Source: a bacterium (GTDB taxonomy: Bacteria > Bacillota > Clostridia > Christensenellales > CAG-138). Taken from it: 13,648 nucleotides of DNA. Below the pieces are notes generated by a model. It was not told where the DNA came from, made no database searches, and worked only from the letters and a program-made list of their open reading frames with translations. Below, in pieces: positions 6,640-13,648 of this stretch. A program made the translations under genes and the position numbers. Each line of letters begins with the position of its first letter. The first letter of the stretch is position 1. The stretch covers positions 1 to 13,648 of the forward strand of contig JAQXRK010000224.1 in assembly GCA_029218485.1 (NCBI GenBank), written 5' to 3'.

Positions 6640-9279
6640 TCAATCCGCGAGTGCGGCCAGACGCTCCTGCAGCTTTATGAGCATCTCCTCCGCGTTTTTC
6701 AGTTTCTTCCGCTCCTCGTCCACGACCGCCGCGGGCGCTTTGCTGATAAAGCGCTCGTTGGACAGCTTGCTGCCGGCGCGGTCCTGCTCGCCCTGAACGC
6801 GCGCAATCTCCTTGCGGATGCGTTCGCGCTCCTTGTCGATATCCACGAGGGAAGCCAGCGGAATCAGGACGTCGACTCCGGTGCACACCAGATGGATATC
6901 GCGCTTGTCGGCAGCGATGGACGCATCATCGCCCACAACCACCTCGTTCGCACCGGCCAGCCGCTGCATGGCCACCTCCATGGCGCGGTAGGCCGCCTGC
7001 CTGGCAGCGGGCACGCGCAGCCGGATGGTGATCTTCTGCGCCGGGGGCACCTTCATCTCGGCGCGCAGGTTGCGGATCGCCCGAACGATCTCCATCAGCG
7101 ACTCCATCCGTTCGCACTCGTCCGGGAAGCACAGCGCGTCGCTCTGCTCCGGCCATGCGGACAGCATGATCGTCTCCTCATGGCCCGGCAGCTTCTGGTA
7201 GAGCTCCTCGGTGATGAACGGCATGAATGGGTGCAGCAGCTGCATCGCCTGCTTGAGCACATAGGTCAGCACGCTCGCGGCCGATTGCCTTTCCGCAGCC
7301 GCATCGCCGTACAGGCGCGGTTTGGCCATCTCAATATACCAGTCGCAGAACTCCAGCCAGATGAAGTCGTAGATCTTCTGCGCCGCGAGGCCGAGCTCGA
7401 AGGCATCGAGATTCGCGGTCACCTGCCCGGTCACATCGTTCAGGCGGTGGAGAATCCACTTGTCCGCATCCTCCAGCCGGCACTGATCGAGCGGGATCGT
7501 CTCGACATCCTCGATGCTCATGAGTACGAAGCGCGCCGCATTGTAGACCTTGTTGCAGAAGTTGCGCGCGGCCTCGACCTTCTCCCAGTAGAAGCGCATA
7601 TCATTGCCGGCGGAGTTGCCCGTCAGCAGGGAGAAGCGCAGCGAGTCGGCGCCGTACTTGGCGATGACCTCCAGCGGATCGATGCCGTTGCCGAGCGACT
7701 TGGACATCTTGCGGCCGAGGCTGTCCCGCACCAGTCCGTGGACATACACTGTATCGAACGGCTTTTCCTTCCGCACCGCAAGGCCGAACGTGATCATGCG
7801 GGACACCCAGAACGTGATGATATCATAGCCCGTGACCAGCGTGGATGTCGGGTAGAAGTATTTCAGCTCCTCCGTCTCCTCCGGATAGCCCAGCGTCGAG
7901 AACGGCCACATACCGGAGCTGAACCAGGTGTCCAGCACATCCTCATCCTGGCGCATGGGCGCGCCGCACTTGGGACAGGTTTCCAGCTTGGTTTCGCTTG
8001 CCGCGACCTCGCCGCAGGCATCGCAGTAATAGACCGGGATCCGATGTCCCCACCAGAGCTGGCGGGAGATGCACCAGTCGCGGATGTTCTCCATCCAGTT
8101 GAAGTACGCCTTGTCAAACCGCTCCGGAACGAAGCGGATATCGCCGTTTCGCACCGCCTCGAGTGCGGGCTCGGCGAGCGGCTTCATATCCACGAACCAC
8201 TGCTTGGACACGATGGACTCGATCGTCGTATGGCAGCGGTAGCAGGTGCCGACATTGTGCGTATACGGCTCCACCTTGACCAGCGCGCCGCAGGCATCCA
8301 GATCCGCGACGAGCGCCTTGCGGCATTCAAAGCGATCCATGCCCTCATACTTGCCGCCAAGCTCGTTGATATGCCCATCGTCCGTAAACACGCGCAGGAT
8401 CGGCAGGTTGGCGCGGCGCCCCACCTCAAAGTCGTTCGGATCGTGACCCGGTGTGATCTTGACCGCGCCGGTGCCGAACTCCATCTCGCAATAGGCGTCG
8501 GCAATGACGGGAATCTCGCGGCCGACCACCGGAATGACCACGTTCTTGCCGATGATATCCTGATAGCGCGGGTCCTCGGGGTTGACCGCGATCGCGGTAT
8601 CGCCGAGCATGGTTTCCGGCCGTGTCGTTGCAACCGTGATCGAATAGCTGCCATCCGGGGCATCGTACCGGATATGCCAGAGCGAGCTGGCCTGCTCCTC
8701 ATACTCAACCTCGGCATCCGAGAGCGCGGTCTTGCAGTCCGGGCACCAGTTGATGATCCGGTCGCCCTTATAGATCAGGCCTTTGTTGTAAAGATCGACG
8801 AAGACCTTGTTCACCGCGCGGTTGCAGCCGGCATCCATCGTGAACCGCTCGCGCTCCCAATCGCAGGAAGAGCCGAGCTTGCGCAGCTGCTGCACGATGG
8901 TCTTGCCGTAATCCTCGCGCCATTTCCACGCGCGCTCGAGAAACGCCTCGCGGCCGATATCGTTTTTGGTCAGTCCCTCGGCGGCCATCTGCTCCACGAT
9001 CTTGACCTCCGTCGCAATCGAGGCGTGATCCGTGCCTGGGAGCCAGAGCGTCTCGTAGCCGCGCATGCGCTTATAGCGGATGAGCGTATCCTGCAGCGAG
9101 TTGTCCAGCGCGTGCCCCATGTGCAGCTTGCCCGTGATGTTCGGCGGCGGAATCACGATGCAGTAGGGCTGTTTGTCCGGGTTCGGCTTTGCATGGAAGT
9201 AGCCGCTCTCCTCCCAGTGCTGATACCACCGCGATTCCACCGCGGATGGATCGTAGGTCTTTTCCATTTCCAGTGCCAT
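6640..9279 (-). CDS. valS: Valyl-tRNA synthetase
   Basis: A class I aminoacyl-tRNA synthetase of 879 residues that charges tRNA-Val. Landmarks in order: the HIGH-type signature PPPNITGKLHMGHA (HMGH at residues 53-56); the CP1 editing domain with TTRPETMLGDTA (218-229), which hydrolyses mischarged threonine; a four-cysteine zinc-ribbon insertion (C419, C422, C435, C438); the KMSKS loop (524-528); an anticodon-binding domain; and a C-terminal coiled-coil arm rich in Glu, Lys and Arg that contacts tRNA. Length and order are those of a complete ValRS. The ATG at 9279 has GGAGG eight bases upstream; the in-frame ATG at 9285 is only two bases from it and is less likely. A valine T-box leader precedes the gene and a probable terminator follows. 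Confidence 0.97.
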   Translation of the reverse strand: MALEMEKTYDPSAVESRWYQHWEESGYFHAKPNPDKQPYCIVIPPPNITGKLHMGHALDNSLQDTLIRYKRMRGYETLWLPGTDHASIATEVKIVEQMAAEGLTKNDIGREAFLERAWKWREDYGKTIVQQLRKLGSSCDWERERFTMDAGCNRAVNKVFVDLYNKGLIYKGDRIINWCPDCKTALSDAEVEYEEQASSLWHIRYDAPDGSYSITVATTRPETMLGDTAIAVNPEDPRYQDIIGKNVVIPVVGREIPVIADAYCEMEFGTGAVKITPGHDPNDFEVGRRANLPILRVFTDDGHINELGGKYEGMDRFECRKALVADLDACGALVKVEPYTHNVGTCYRCHTTIESIVSKQWFVDMKPLAEPALEAVRNGDIRFVPERFDKAYFNWMENIRDWCISRQLWWGHRIPVYYCDACGEVAASETKLETCPKCGAPMRQDEDVLDTWFSSGMWPFSTLGYPEETEELKYFYPTSTLVTGYDIITFWVSRMITFGLAVRKEKPFDTVYVHGLVRDSLGRKMSKSLGNGIDPLEVIAKYGADSLRFSLLTGNSAGNDMRFYWEKVEAARNFCNKVYNAARFVLMSIEDVETIPLDQCRLEDADKWILHRLNDVTGQVTANLDAFELGLAAQKIYDFIWLEFCDWYIEMAKPRLYGDAAAERQSAASVLTYVLKQAMQLLHPFMPFITEELYQKLPGHEETIMLSAWPEQSDALCFPDECERMESLMEIVRAIRNLRAEMKVPPAQKITIRLRVPAARQAAYRAMEVAMQRLAGANEVVVGDDASIAADKRDIHLVCTGVDVLIPLASLVDIDKERERIRKEIARVQGEQDRAGSKLSNERFISKAPAAVVDEERKKLKNAEEMLIKLQERLAALAD

Positions 9280-9299
9280 CACCATGTCCTCCCAATCAA

Positions 9300-9341
9300 G
9301 AAAATAAAAGCGCCCGTTCCGTCAAAGGACGAAACGGGCGC
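9300..9341 (-). terminator. T-box-controlled leader terminator of valS
   Basis: A strong hairpin with arms 9341-9328 and 9323-9310 (GCGCCCGTT against AACGGGCGC, extending inward with one mismatch) and a four-base loop is followed by TTTTATTTT. It comes directly after the T-box sequence, so it forms when uncharged tRNA-Val is not bound and stops transcription before valS. Confidence 0.92.
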
Positions 9342-9554
9342 TCGCGGTACCACCTTTGTTGGACGGCTGCAGCCGTCCCACTCAAAGCCTTAACGCGGCT
9401 CCTGCGTGCGCCGCTCATCGAACGATTCACGGCACATGCTCAAAAGCGACCTTCCAGCCATTTCCCTGCCGCGAAACCTTGCAGCCAGTGGGTTCCGCTC
9501 TCTGCTGCCGAAATGGCCGTACTCCTCTTTATCATCGCACATTATTCATGATCT
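9300..9554 (-). promoter_or_regulatory. T-box riboswitch leader of valS (valine, specifier GUC)
   Basis: A complete T-box leader that senses the charging state of tRNA-Val. Stem I has the loop-E strands AGTA (about 9522-9519) and GAA (9454-9452), joined by the seven-pair helix CGGCCAT/ATGGCTG. The distal AGAG-type bulge follows in GCAGAGAGCGG (about 9507-9497). The specifier GTC is at 9450-9448 and fits valine; the kink-turn side reads TTTTGAGC. A perfect hairpin GGACGGC-TGCA-GCCGTCC (9378-9361) follows as stem III. The T-box AAAGGTGGTACCGCG lies at 9357-9343. Its UGGU would pair with ACCA, matching an A discriminator base on tRNA-Val. Uncharged tRNA would stabilise the antiterminator and allow valS expression. 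The leader fills most of the 307-base gap between valS and the upstream gene. Confidence 0.95.
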
Positions 9555-9560
9555 TTGCTT

Positions 9561-9590
9561 AGTGTACAGCATATTTTGGCGTTTTGTCAA
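9561..9590 (-). promoter_or_regulatory. valS promoter overlapping the end of the DUF885 gene
   Basis: Minus-strand TTGACA (9590-9585, perfect -35) and TACACT (9566-9561) are separated by 18 bases. Transcription would start near 9554, just before the T-box leader. The TGA stop codon of the upstream lipoprotein gene is the central part of the -35 hexamer. Confidence 0.7.
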
Positions 9591-11458
9591 CCGTTCTTCA
9601 CCTGTTCATCCGCCCAGATATCCATGCGCTCCTGCAGCAGGTTGAAATAAGCCGGGCCATAGCTCAGGTACTGCGTAAGCACATCCTTCTGCACATACGC
9701 CTCTCCGAGATCCGCGCTGAGCGAGCGCATCATACCGGCAAGCTGCGTGTAGCCGAGGGCGTAGGAGAACGAGTAAAACGGCATGTTGACCGCATATGAG
9801 TAGAGCAAACTGACAATCGCATCGTTGCCGAGGCCATAGGCGGAGAGGTATTCCTTCAGATCATCCGGCTCCATGCCCTCATAATTGACCTTGATGCTTG
9901 TCATGGCCAGCAGCATGGCGTTGCCCGCCATCTCATCGCAGAACCGCATCATGGTGGTGGTGCGGTTGTACTTCGTTTGCGCCAGAATGGCAAGCTCCTC
10001 CGCAAACTGCGCCCATCCCTCAACGTAGCCGGAGAACGGCAATACCTGCTGCATCAGGCCAAGTCCATCCAGATTGCGCTGATAGATGTGCTGGTACATG
10101 TGCCCCGGATAGCCTTCGTGCGCCAGCGTCAGGAACAGATAGGTCTGATCGGCAGCCGGGTTCAGGATGACCGTATTGTCCTGCCAATCGTCAATGGCCG
10201 GTACGGCATAGGCGGCCGGGCTCATGAGCGCTTCCAGTTCCGGCGGCACCTGCCGCGTCTCATAGCTGTGCGCGGACAGCTCCGGGAGCACAGTCTTGCA
10301 CAGCGCTTCCAATTCCGTAAGATCCGCCCGAACGTCGCCGCTGGTCAGCGGAGTGTCGGGGTCTTCGCTCGCCTCCGCTTCCAGACTGAAGGTCTGGTAG
10401 GAATAGATCAGATAGGCAAACTCCTGCTCCAGCAGCAAAATCGCGTCTTCCGGGGAAATATCCGAGGCGGCCTCGCTCTGCAGCCCGAGCGTAAAGTATT
10501 GCAGGCCCTCTTCTCCAAAGGCGTGCAGACCCTCCTCGTTTCGGCAGGTATCCGACAGCGCGGCAAGGCCGTCCCGCAAGGTTTGAAACGCGTTCAAAAA
10601 CTCTCCTGTCAAAAGCGCTTTGCCCTGCTCCAGATAGGCGGCGCGCTGATCGGCGGTCAATTCGGAAACCCCTTCCAACGACTTCTCAAACTCCGAAATC
10701 AGGAACAGTTCGTCGCCGGCGCCGATGATCTGGTCGAGATCGGCAAGGATCGTCTCCAGCGCGCCCTCCGTCATAAAGCGTCCGTTCTCCGACCGCTTCT
10801 GCTCATATGCGAGCACCTGCCCCAGATACCGCGGGGTATCGGCAACCAAGTCCAGATACGCCTTGATATCCGCTTCCGTTTCGATCCGGAACAGCCATAG
10901 CGCGACGGGCAGGTTGACCTGCAGCCCGGTATACTGCGTCAAAGGTTCATAGTAATACTCCAGCGCGTCGCCCGCGATGTTGGATTCAAAATATTGTTGG
11001 AGAACATCGTAGGAAAGCTGCTGTTGCTGCGTCAACCGTTCGCGGTCGATCTCCAGCAGCCGCTCGAGATATGTCACGCACTCGGCGACGTCCGCGTGAG
11101 AAGCCTCCTCGGACAGGTCTCCCCATGTCATCGGAATCTCCGACGCATCGATATCAAAAGCAGCGGGGTCTCTCAGGTATTCGTGCAGCGCCCAGCCGCT
11201 GTCGGATACATAGTGGACGAACACCTCGCGATCCAGCGCCAAAAATTGCTCGGAAGCGCTCTCATCCGGCTCCGGCGTCGATTCAGGCGTGGGTTCTGCG
11301 GTTGGCTGCACATCCGGCTCCGGCGACGAGATGACGACTGGTGCCGGCGTCTGCTCCGGCTCCGACGGGGGCACCTTGCATCCGATGGCCGCAACAGCGA
11401 GAAGAACGGCCATCCAGCACGCCAGCAAGCGCCACAGCTTCTTTTGCAACAACATCAT
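9587..11458 (-). CDS. DUF885 family putative metallopeptidase lipoprotein
   Basis: A 623-residue exported protein of the DUF885 family, predicted zinc-dependent hydrolases of unknown substrate. A basic N-terminus and hydrophobic stretch end in a lipobox (AAIGC, C27), so it should be anchored to the outer face of the membrane as a lipoprotein. A Pro/Glu/Thr-rich spacer (about 29-68) and a long helical domain follow. The family signature HEGYPGHMYQ holds H447, E448 and H453, with EGWAQFAEE (E480, E487) as the likely further metal and catalytic site. The C-terminus (SYALGYTQLAGMM) also looks like the family. AGGAG-type sequence lies upstream of the ATG at 11458. The gene starts 18 bases after the M23 gene and probably ends the lspA operon. 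No terminator was seen before the valS promoter. Confidence 0.85.
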   Translation of the reverse strand: MMLLQKKLWRLLACWMAVLLAVAAIGCKVPPSEPEQTPAPVVISSPEPDVQPTAEPTPESTPEPDESASEQFLALDREVFVHYVSDSGWALHEYLRDPAAFDIDASEIPMTWGDLSEEASHADVAECVTYLERLLEIDRERLTQQQQLSYDVLQQYFESNIAGDALEYYYEPLTQYTGLQVNLPVALWLFRIETEADIKAYLDLVADTPRYLGQVLAYEQKRSENGRFMTEGALETILADLDQIIGAGDELFLISEFEKSLEGVSELTADQRAAYLEQGKALLTGEFLNAFQTLRDGLAALSDTCRNEEGLHAFGEEGLQYFTLGLQSEAASDISPEDAILLLEQEFAYLIYSYQTFSLEAEASEDPDTPLTSGDVRADLTELEALCKTVLPELSAHSYETRQVPPELEALMSPAAYAVPAIDDWQDNTVILNPAADQTYLFLTLAHEGYPGHMYQHIYQRNLDGLGLMQQVLPFSGYVEGWAQFAEELAILAQTKYNRTTTMMRFCDEMAGNAMLLAMTSIKVNYEGMEPDDLKEYLSAYGLGNDAIVSLLYSYAVNMPFYSFSYALGYTQLAGMMRSLSADLGEAYVQKDVLTQYLSYGPAYFNLLQERMDIWADEQVKNG

Positions 11459-11476
11459 TCATCTCTCCTCTCTGAT

Positions 11477-12592
11477 TTAACCGTAGAGCGCGTCCATGAT
11501 CTCGTAGAGTTTGACAAACCGGCCATCCGGCGTGACCAGGCCGAGGTGCAGGTGGTTCACGGCGCTGTTGCCGGTATTGCCCACATGGCCGATCAGATCG
11601 CCCGCCTTGACGCGCTGTCCTTCCTCCAGAAAATCCGTCTCGCGGATCATATGATAGTAGTGGTATTCGTATCCGAAATCATCCAGCACAACCACATAAT
11701 AGCCCGGAATCGCCTGATAGCCGATATAGAGCACCGTTCCGTCCGTACAGCTGTAGATGTTGGAATTGGCCGGCGCGCGCATATCCAAGCCCGTATGCTT
11801 GCGCGTGTTTCGCGACCGCCCCTGATACCAGCGGTCAAAGAAGGAGGTCTGCTCCAGCGGTTTTTGGATCGTCGCCACATAGGCCGGATCCAGCTCCGGC
11901 ATCTCGTATTCCGTCTCCTCACCGTTTTCATCGTACACGGTGGTCAGGTAGCATTGGATATAGCGCGCGTTCATGTACAGGTCGCGATCGCTTCCCGCAA
12001 GGCTGTACAGCAGCTTCTGAAGATTTGCCGGAGCGACATGGACCAGCAGCAGATAATTCCCGCTCTCCAGCTCCTCTAGGGAGCAGTCGGCCTCAAAAAT
12101 ATCCCAGCTGTCCGTATCGGGCGACATGGTCCAGAGGAGCGCGCCCGCATATTTCCAATCCACAGGATCGATCTCACAGCGATATTCGAGCACGATGTCC
12201 GGGAAACGGTCCTCCAGCTGCCGCACGGCATCCTCGCAGCTCCCGCACAGGGAGAAATACCACTCCTGACAGAGGAAATGTAGTTCTTCCGCCTGCTCCA
12301 GCACGTCCGAAAAGGTCGGTTCCGAAAGCCCCAGCGCCGCAAACGCGGCCATAAAATCGTAGCTGTCCGGAATGGAATACAGAATGTCGCAGAATGCATC
12401 GGTCACCTCCGCCGTCTCGGGCGGCGGGGGCATGGTCGGCTCCGGCGTCGGCGCCGGCGTTGGCGCTGGAGCGGCTGAAATGCTGGCCGCCACGGCATCC
12501 TGCCGCATGCTCTCGAAGGGAACGCAGGCCGAAAGAACCACCACAAGGATCACCAGCGTGATGCACAACAGGGGGATTCTCTCAGACCTCAT
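11477..12592 (-). CDS. M23 family metallopeptidase lipoprotein with cysteine-rich unknown region
   Basis: A 371-residue lipoprotein with a C-terminal M23 (LytM-like) domain, a family that cuts peptidoglycan cross-bridges or, when inactive, regulates other hydrolases. Residues 1-22 are a signal peptide with lipobox LSAC (C23). An Ala/Pro/Thr-rich spacer covers about 36-60. Residues 62-250 belong to no family I recognise and hold cysteines at 68, 108, 116, 119, 139, 170 and 214. The peptidase part has HTGLD (H266, D270), a central HYYHM (H311, H314), GHVGNTG and HLHLGL (H347, H349), so the zinc and catalytic residues appear present and it may be active. The ATG overlaps the stop of the upstream pseudouridine synthase gene (ATGA), with AAGGAG 11 bases before it. 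It is co-expressed with lspA, whose product would process it. Confidence 0.9.
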   Translation of the reverse strand: MRSERIPLLCITLVILVVVLSACVPFESMRQDAVAASISAAPAPTPAPTPEPTMPPPPETAEVTDAFCDILYSIPDSYDFMAAFAALGLSEPTFSDVLEQAEELHFLCQEWYFSLCGSCEDAVRQLEDRFPDIVLEYRCEIDPVDWKYAGALLWTMSPDTDSWDIFEADCSLEELESGNYLLLVHVAPANLQKLLYSLAGSDRDLYMNARYIQCYLTTVYDENGEETEYEMPELDPAYVATIQKPLEQTSFFDRWYQGRSRNTRKHTGLDMRAPANSNIYSCTDGTVLYIGYQAIPGYYVVVLDDFGYEYHYYHMIRETDFLEEGQRVKAGDLIGHVGNTGNSAVNHLHLGLVTPDGRFVKLYEIMDALYG

Positions 12593-13524
12593 ATTGTAAA
12601 AAGCTCCTTAGCCTCTTGCGATTGTCCATTCCATCCCAGTTTTTGCAGAGCGGAAACAAAGTATGCAGGAAACGGCGCAAAAAACGTCATCGGCTCTCCG
12701 GTTGCGGGATGGCGCAGCTGCAGGCGGTATCCGTGAAGCGCCTGCCCGTCCAGCCCAAGCTGCCGCTTTGCGCAGCCATACACCGCATCGCCCGTGACCG
12801 GGTGGTGCATATAGGCCATGTGGACGCGGATCTGGTGCGTTCGCCCGGTTTCCAGCCGCACGCGCAGCAGCGTATGGGTAGTAAAGCGGTGCAGCACCGT
12901 CCAGTGCGTCACTGCGCTGCGCCCGTTTGCGACAACCGCCATGCGCTTTCGGTCCGTCGGGTGGCGGCCGATGTTTGCATCCACCGTGCCCTCATCCTCG
13001 CGCAGATTGCCGTCCACCAGAGCGATATAGCTTCTTCCCGCTTCATGCGTCTTAAACTGCTCGGCGAGCGACTGATGCGCTGCGTCATTCTTTGCAACGA
13101 CCAGCAGGCCGGAGGTCATGCGGTCGATGCGGTGCACAATGCCCGGCCTGAGTTCGCCGCCGATCCTGGAAAGGCTTCCAAAGTGATACAGCAGGCCGTT
13201 GACAAGCGTACCGGTCGCATGGCCGGGCGCGGGATGCACAACGAGCCCCTGCGGCTTGTTGATGACGCAGATATCCGCATCCTCATACACGATATCCAGC
13301 GGCATGTCTTCCGGCACGGCATCGATCTCTACCGGTTCGGGATAACGGATCTGCACGCTGTCTCCCGCGGACAGCACATGGTTCGGCTTCACGCGCGCGC
13401 CGTTGACAAGGACATCGCCGTCGCGGATGAGCCGCTGCAGCTGGCTGCGGGAGAGCGCAACCACTTCCGCCAGATATCGGTCAATGCGCTCCGATGCCGC
13501 CGCAAGCAGGGTTTCCTCATTCAT
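12589..13524 (-). CDS. RluA/RluD family ribosomal large-subunit pseudouridine synthase
   Basis: An enzyme of 311 residues that isomerises uridine to pseudouridine, most likely in 23S rRNA. An N-terminal S4 RNA-binding domain spans about residues 11-60 (RIDRYLAEVVALSRSQLQRL). The catalytic domain has VINKPQGLVVHPAPGHATGT and the family signature RPGIVHRIDRMTSGLLVVAK, in which the Asp of HRID (D134 from this start) is the catalytic residue. RLETGRTHQIRVHMAYMHHP follows further on. The domain order is that of RluD and Bacillus YlyB, which also lies next to lspA; which uridines it modifies cannot be told here. The frame also opens at ATG 13530, but GAGG is only three bases from that and nine bases from the ATG at 13524, so 13524 is preferred. 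It overlaps the end of lspA. Confidence 0.93.
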   Translation of the reverse strand: MNEETLLAAASERIDRYLAEVVALSRSQLQRLIRDGDVLVNGARVKPNHVLSAGDSVQIRYPEPVEIDAVPEDMPLDIVYEDADICVINKPQGLVVHPAPGHATGTLVNGLLYHFGSLSRIGGELRPGIVHRIDRMTSGLLVVAKNDAAHQSLAEQFKTHEAGRSYIALVDGNLREDEGTVDANIGRHPTDRKRMAVVANGRSAVTHWTVLHRFTTHTLLRVRLETGRTHQIRVHMAYMHHPVTGDAVYGCAKRQLGLDGQALHGYRLQLRHPATGEPMTFFAPFPAYFVSALQKLGWNGQSQEAKELFTI

Positions 13525-13648
13525 CGGCATGCGCCTCGCTGCCGGTCTCCCGCTTTTCCGGTTCCAATGCGCTGAAAATGGACCCGTTCTTTACAAACAG
13601 CGTATCCAGAAACAGCAGTGCCGCGCCAACGGTAATGGCGCAGTCCGC
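13517..13648 (-). CDS. lspA: Lipoprotein signal peptidase (signal peptidase II), C-terminal fragment
   Basis: The last 43 residues of a gene that enters from beyond the right edge. The fragment begins ADCAITVGAALLFLDTLF, the final transmembrane segment of LspA. Its Asp corresponds to the second catalytic aspartate in the conserved FN-x-AD-x-x-I motif. A short charged cytoplasmic tail ends in HADE. LspA cleaves the signal peptide of diacylglyceryl-modified prolipoproteins. Its stop TGA at 13517-13519 overlaps the start of the rluD-type gene, the lspA-rluD neighbourhood common in Firmicutes. Two of the genes that follow encode predicted LspA substrates. Confidence 0.85.
   Translation of the reverse strand, partial: ADCAITVGAALLFLDTLFVKNGSIFSALEPEKRETGSEAHADE

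Noticed and set aside
9361..9378. Perfect 18-base palindrome in front of valS, at first sight an operator
   Set aside because: Its position just before the T-box sequence fits stem III of the riboswitch, so an RNA hairpin explains it.
6892..9393. An 833-codon plus-strand open frame opposite valS
   Set aside because: It mirrors valS and the T-box leader, has no ribosome binding site or domain that I recognise, and is explained by third-position GC bias on the other strand.
10994..12079. Plus-strand open frames of 300-360 codons opposite the two lipoprotein genes (also 9977-10900)
   Set aside because: They are complementary-strand shadows of the M23 and DUF885 genes, which have clear signal peptides and active-site motifs.
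1..13648. Mobile element, phage, CRISPR or defence system
   Set aside because: No transposase, integrase, terminal repeats, repeat-spacer arrays or tRNA-associated attachment sites were seen. Every long frame on the coding strand is a housekeeping, metabolic or envelope gene.

Overview
This window reads as a stretch of chromosome from an anaerobic, GC-rich member of the Firmicutes (Clostridia sensu lato). The evidence is the gene set and gene style: a short NusA without C-terminal repeats, the rimP-nusA-ylxR-ylxQ-infB order, a T-box leader in front of valS, strong GGAGG ribosome binding sites, a biotin-dependent sodium-pumping oxaloacetate decarboxylase and lspA next to an rluD-type pseudouridine synthase. 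A finer placement cannot be made by eye. All 15 genes lie on the minus strand, so transcription runs from the right end of the window to the left.

Reading in the direction of transcription, there are four blocks. (1) 13648-9587 is an envelope block: the 3' end of lspA (lipoprotein signal peptidase), an RluD-type pseudouridine synthase, an M23-type peptidase lipoprotein and a DUF885 putative metallopeptidase lipoprotein, overlapping or closely spaced. LspA matures lipoproteins, and the last two genes both encode proteins with lipoprotein signal peptides. (2) 9590-6492 is valS with its own promoter, a valine T-box leader (specifier GUC, leader terminator) and a probable intrinsic terminator. 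(3) 6439-2450 is an energy operon: oadG, a stand-alone biotin carrier protein, oadB and oadA, together a complete membrane-bound Na+-translocating oxaloacetate decarboxylase, followed by pgsA (phosphatidylglycerophosphate synthase), whose start codon overlaps the oadA stop by one base. (4) 2434-1 is the transcription/translation block rimP, nusA, rnpM (ylxR), ylxQ and the beginning of a gene that by position should be infB. It starts from a near-consensus promoter and has a hairpin in its leader.

In several genes the longest reading frame is not the best start. Shine-Dalgarno spacing supports internal starts for rimP (TTG), the biotin carrier, oadG, valS and the pseudouridine synthase, and a TTG start for ylxR. 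The listed coordinates use these starts.

The window is mostly well-known housekeeping and fermentative-energy machinery. I do not see a new defence, mobile or RNA system. The points most worth a second look are pgsA coupled to the oxaloacetate decarboxylase operon, the cysteine-rich unknown domain in front of the M23 peptidase, the two-lipoprotein cluster behind lspA, the atypical N-terminus of the presumed infB product and the hairpin in the rimP leader.
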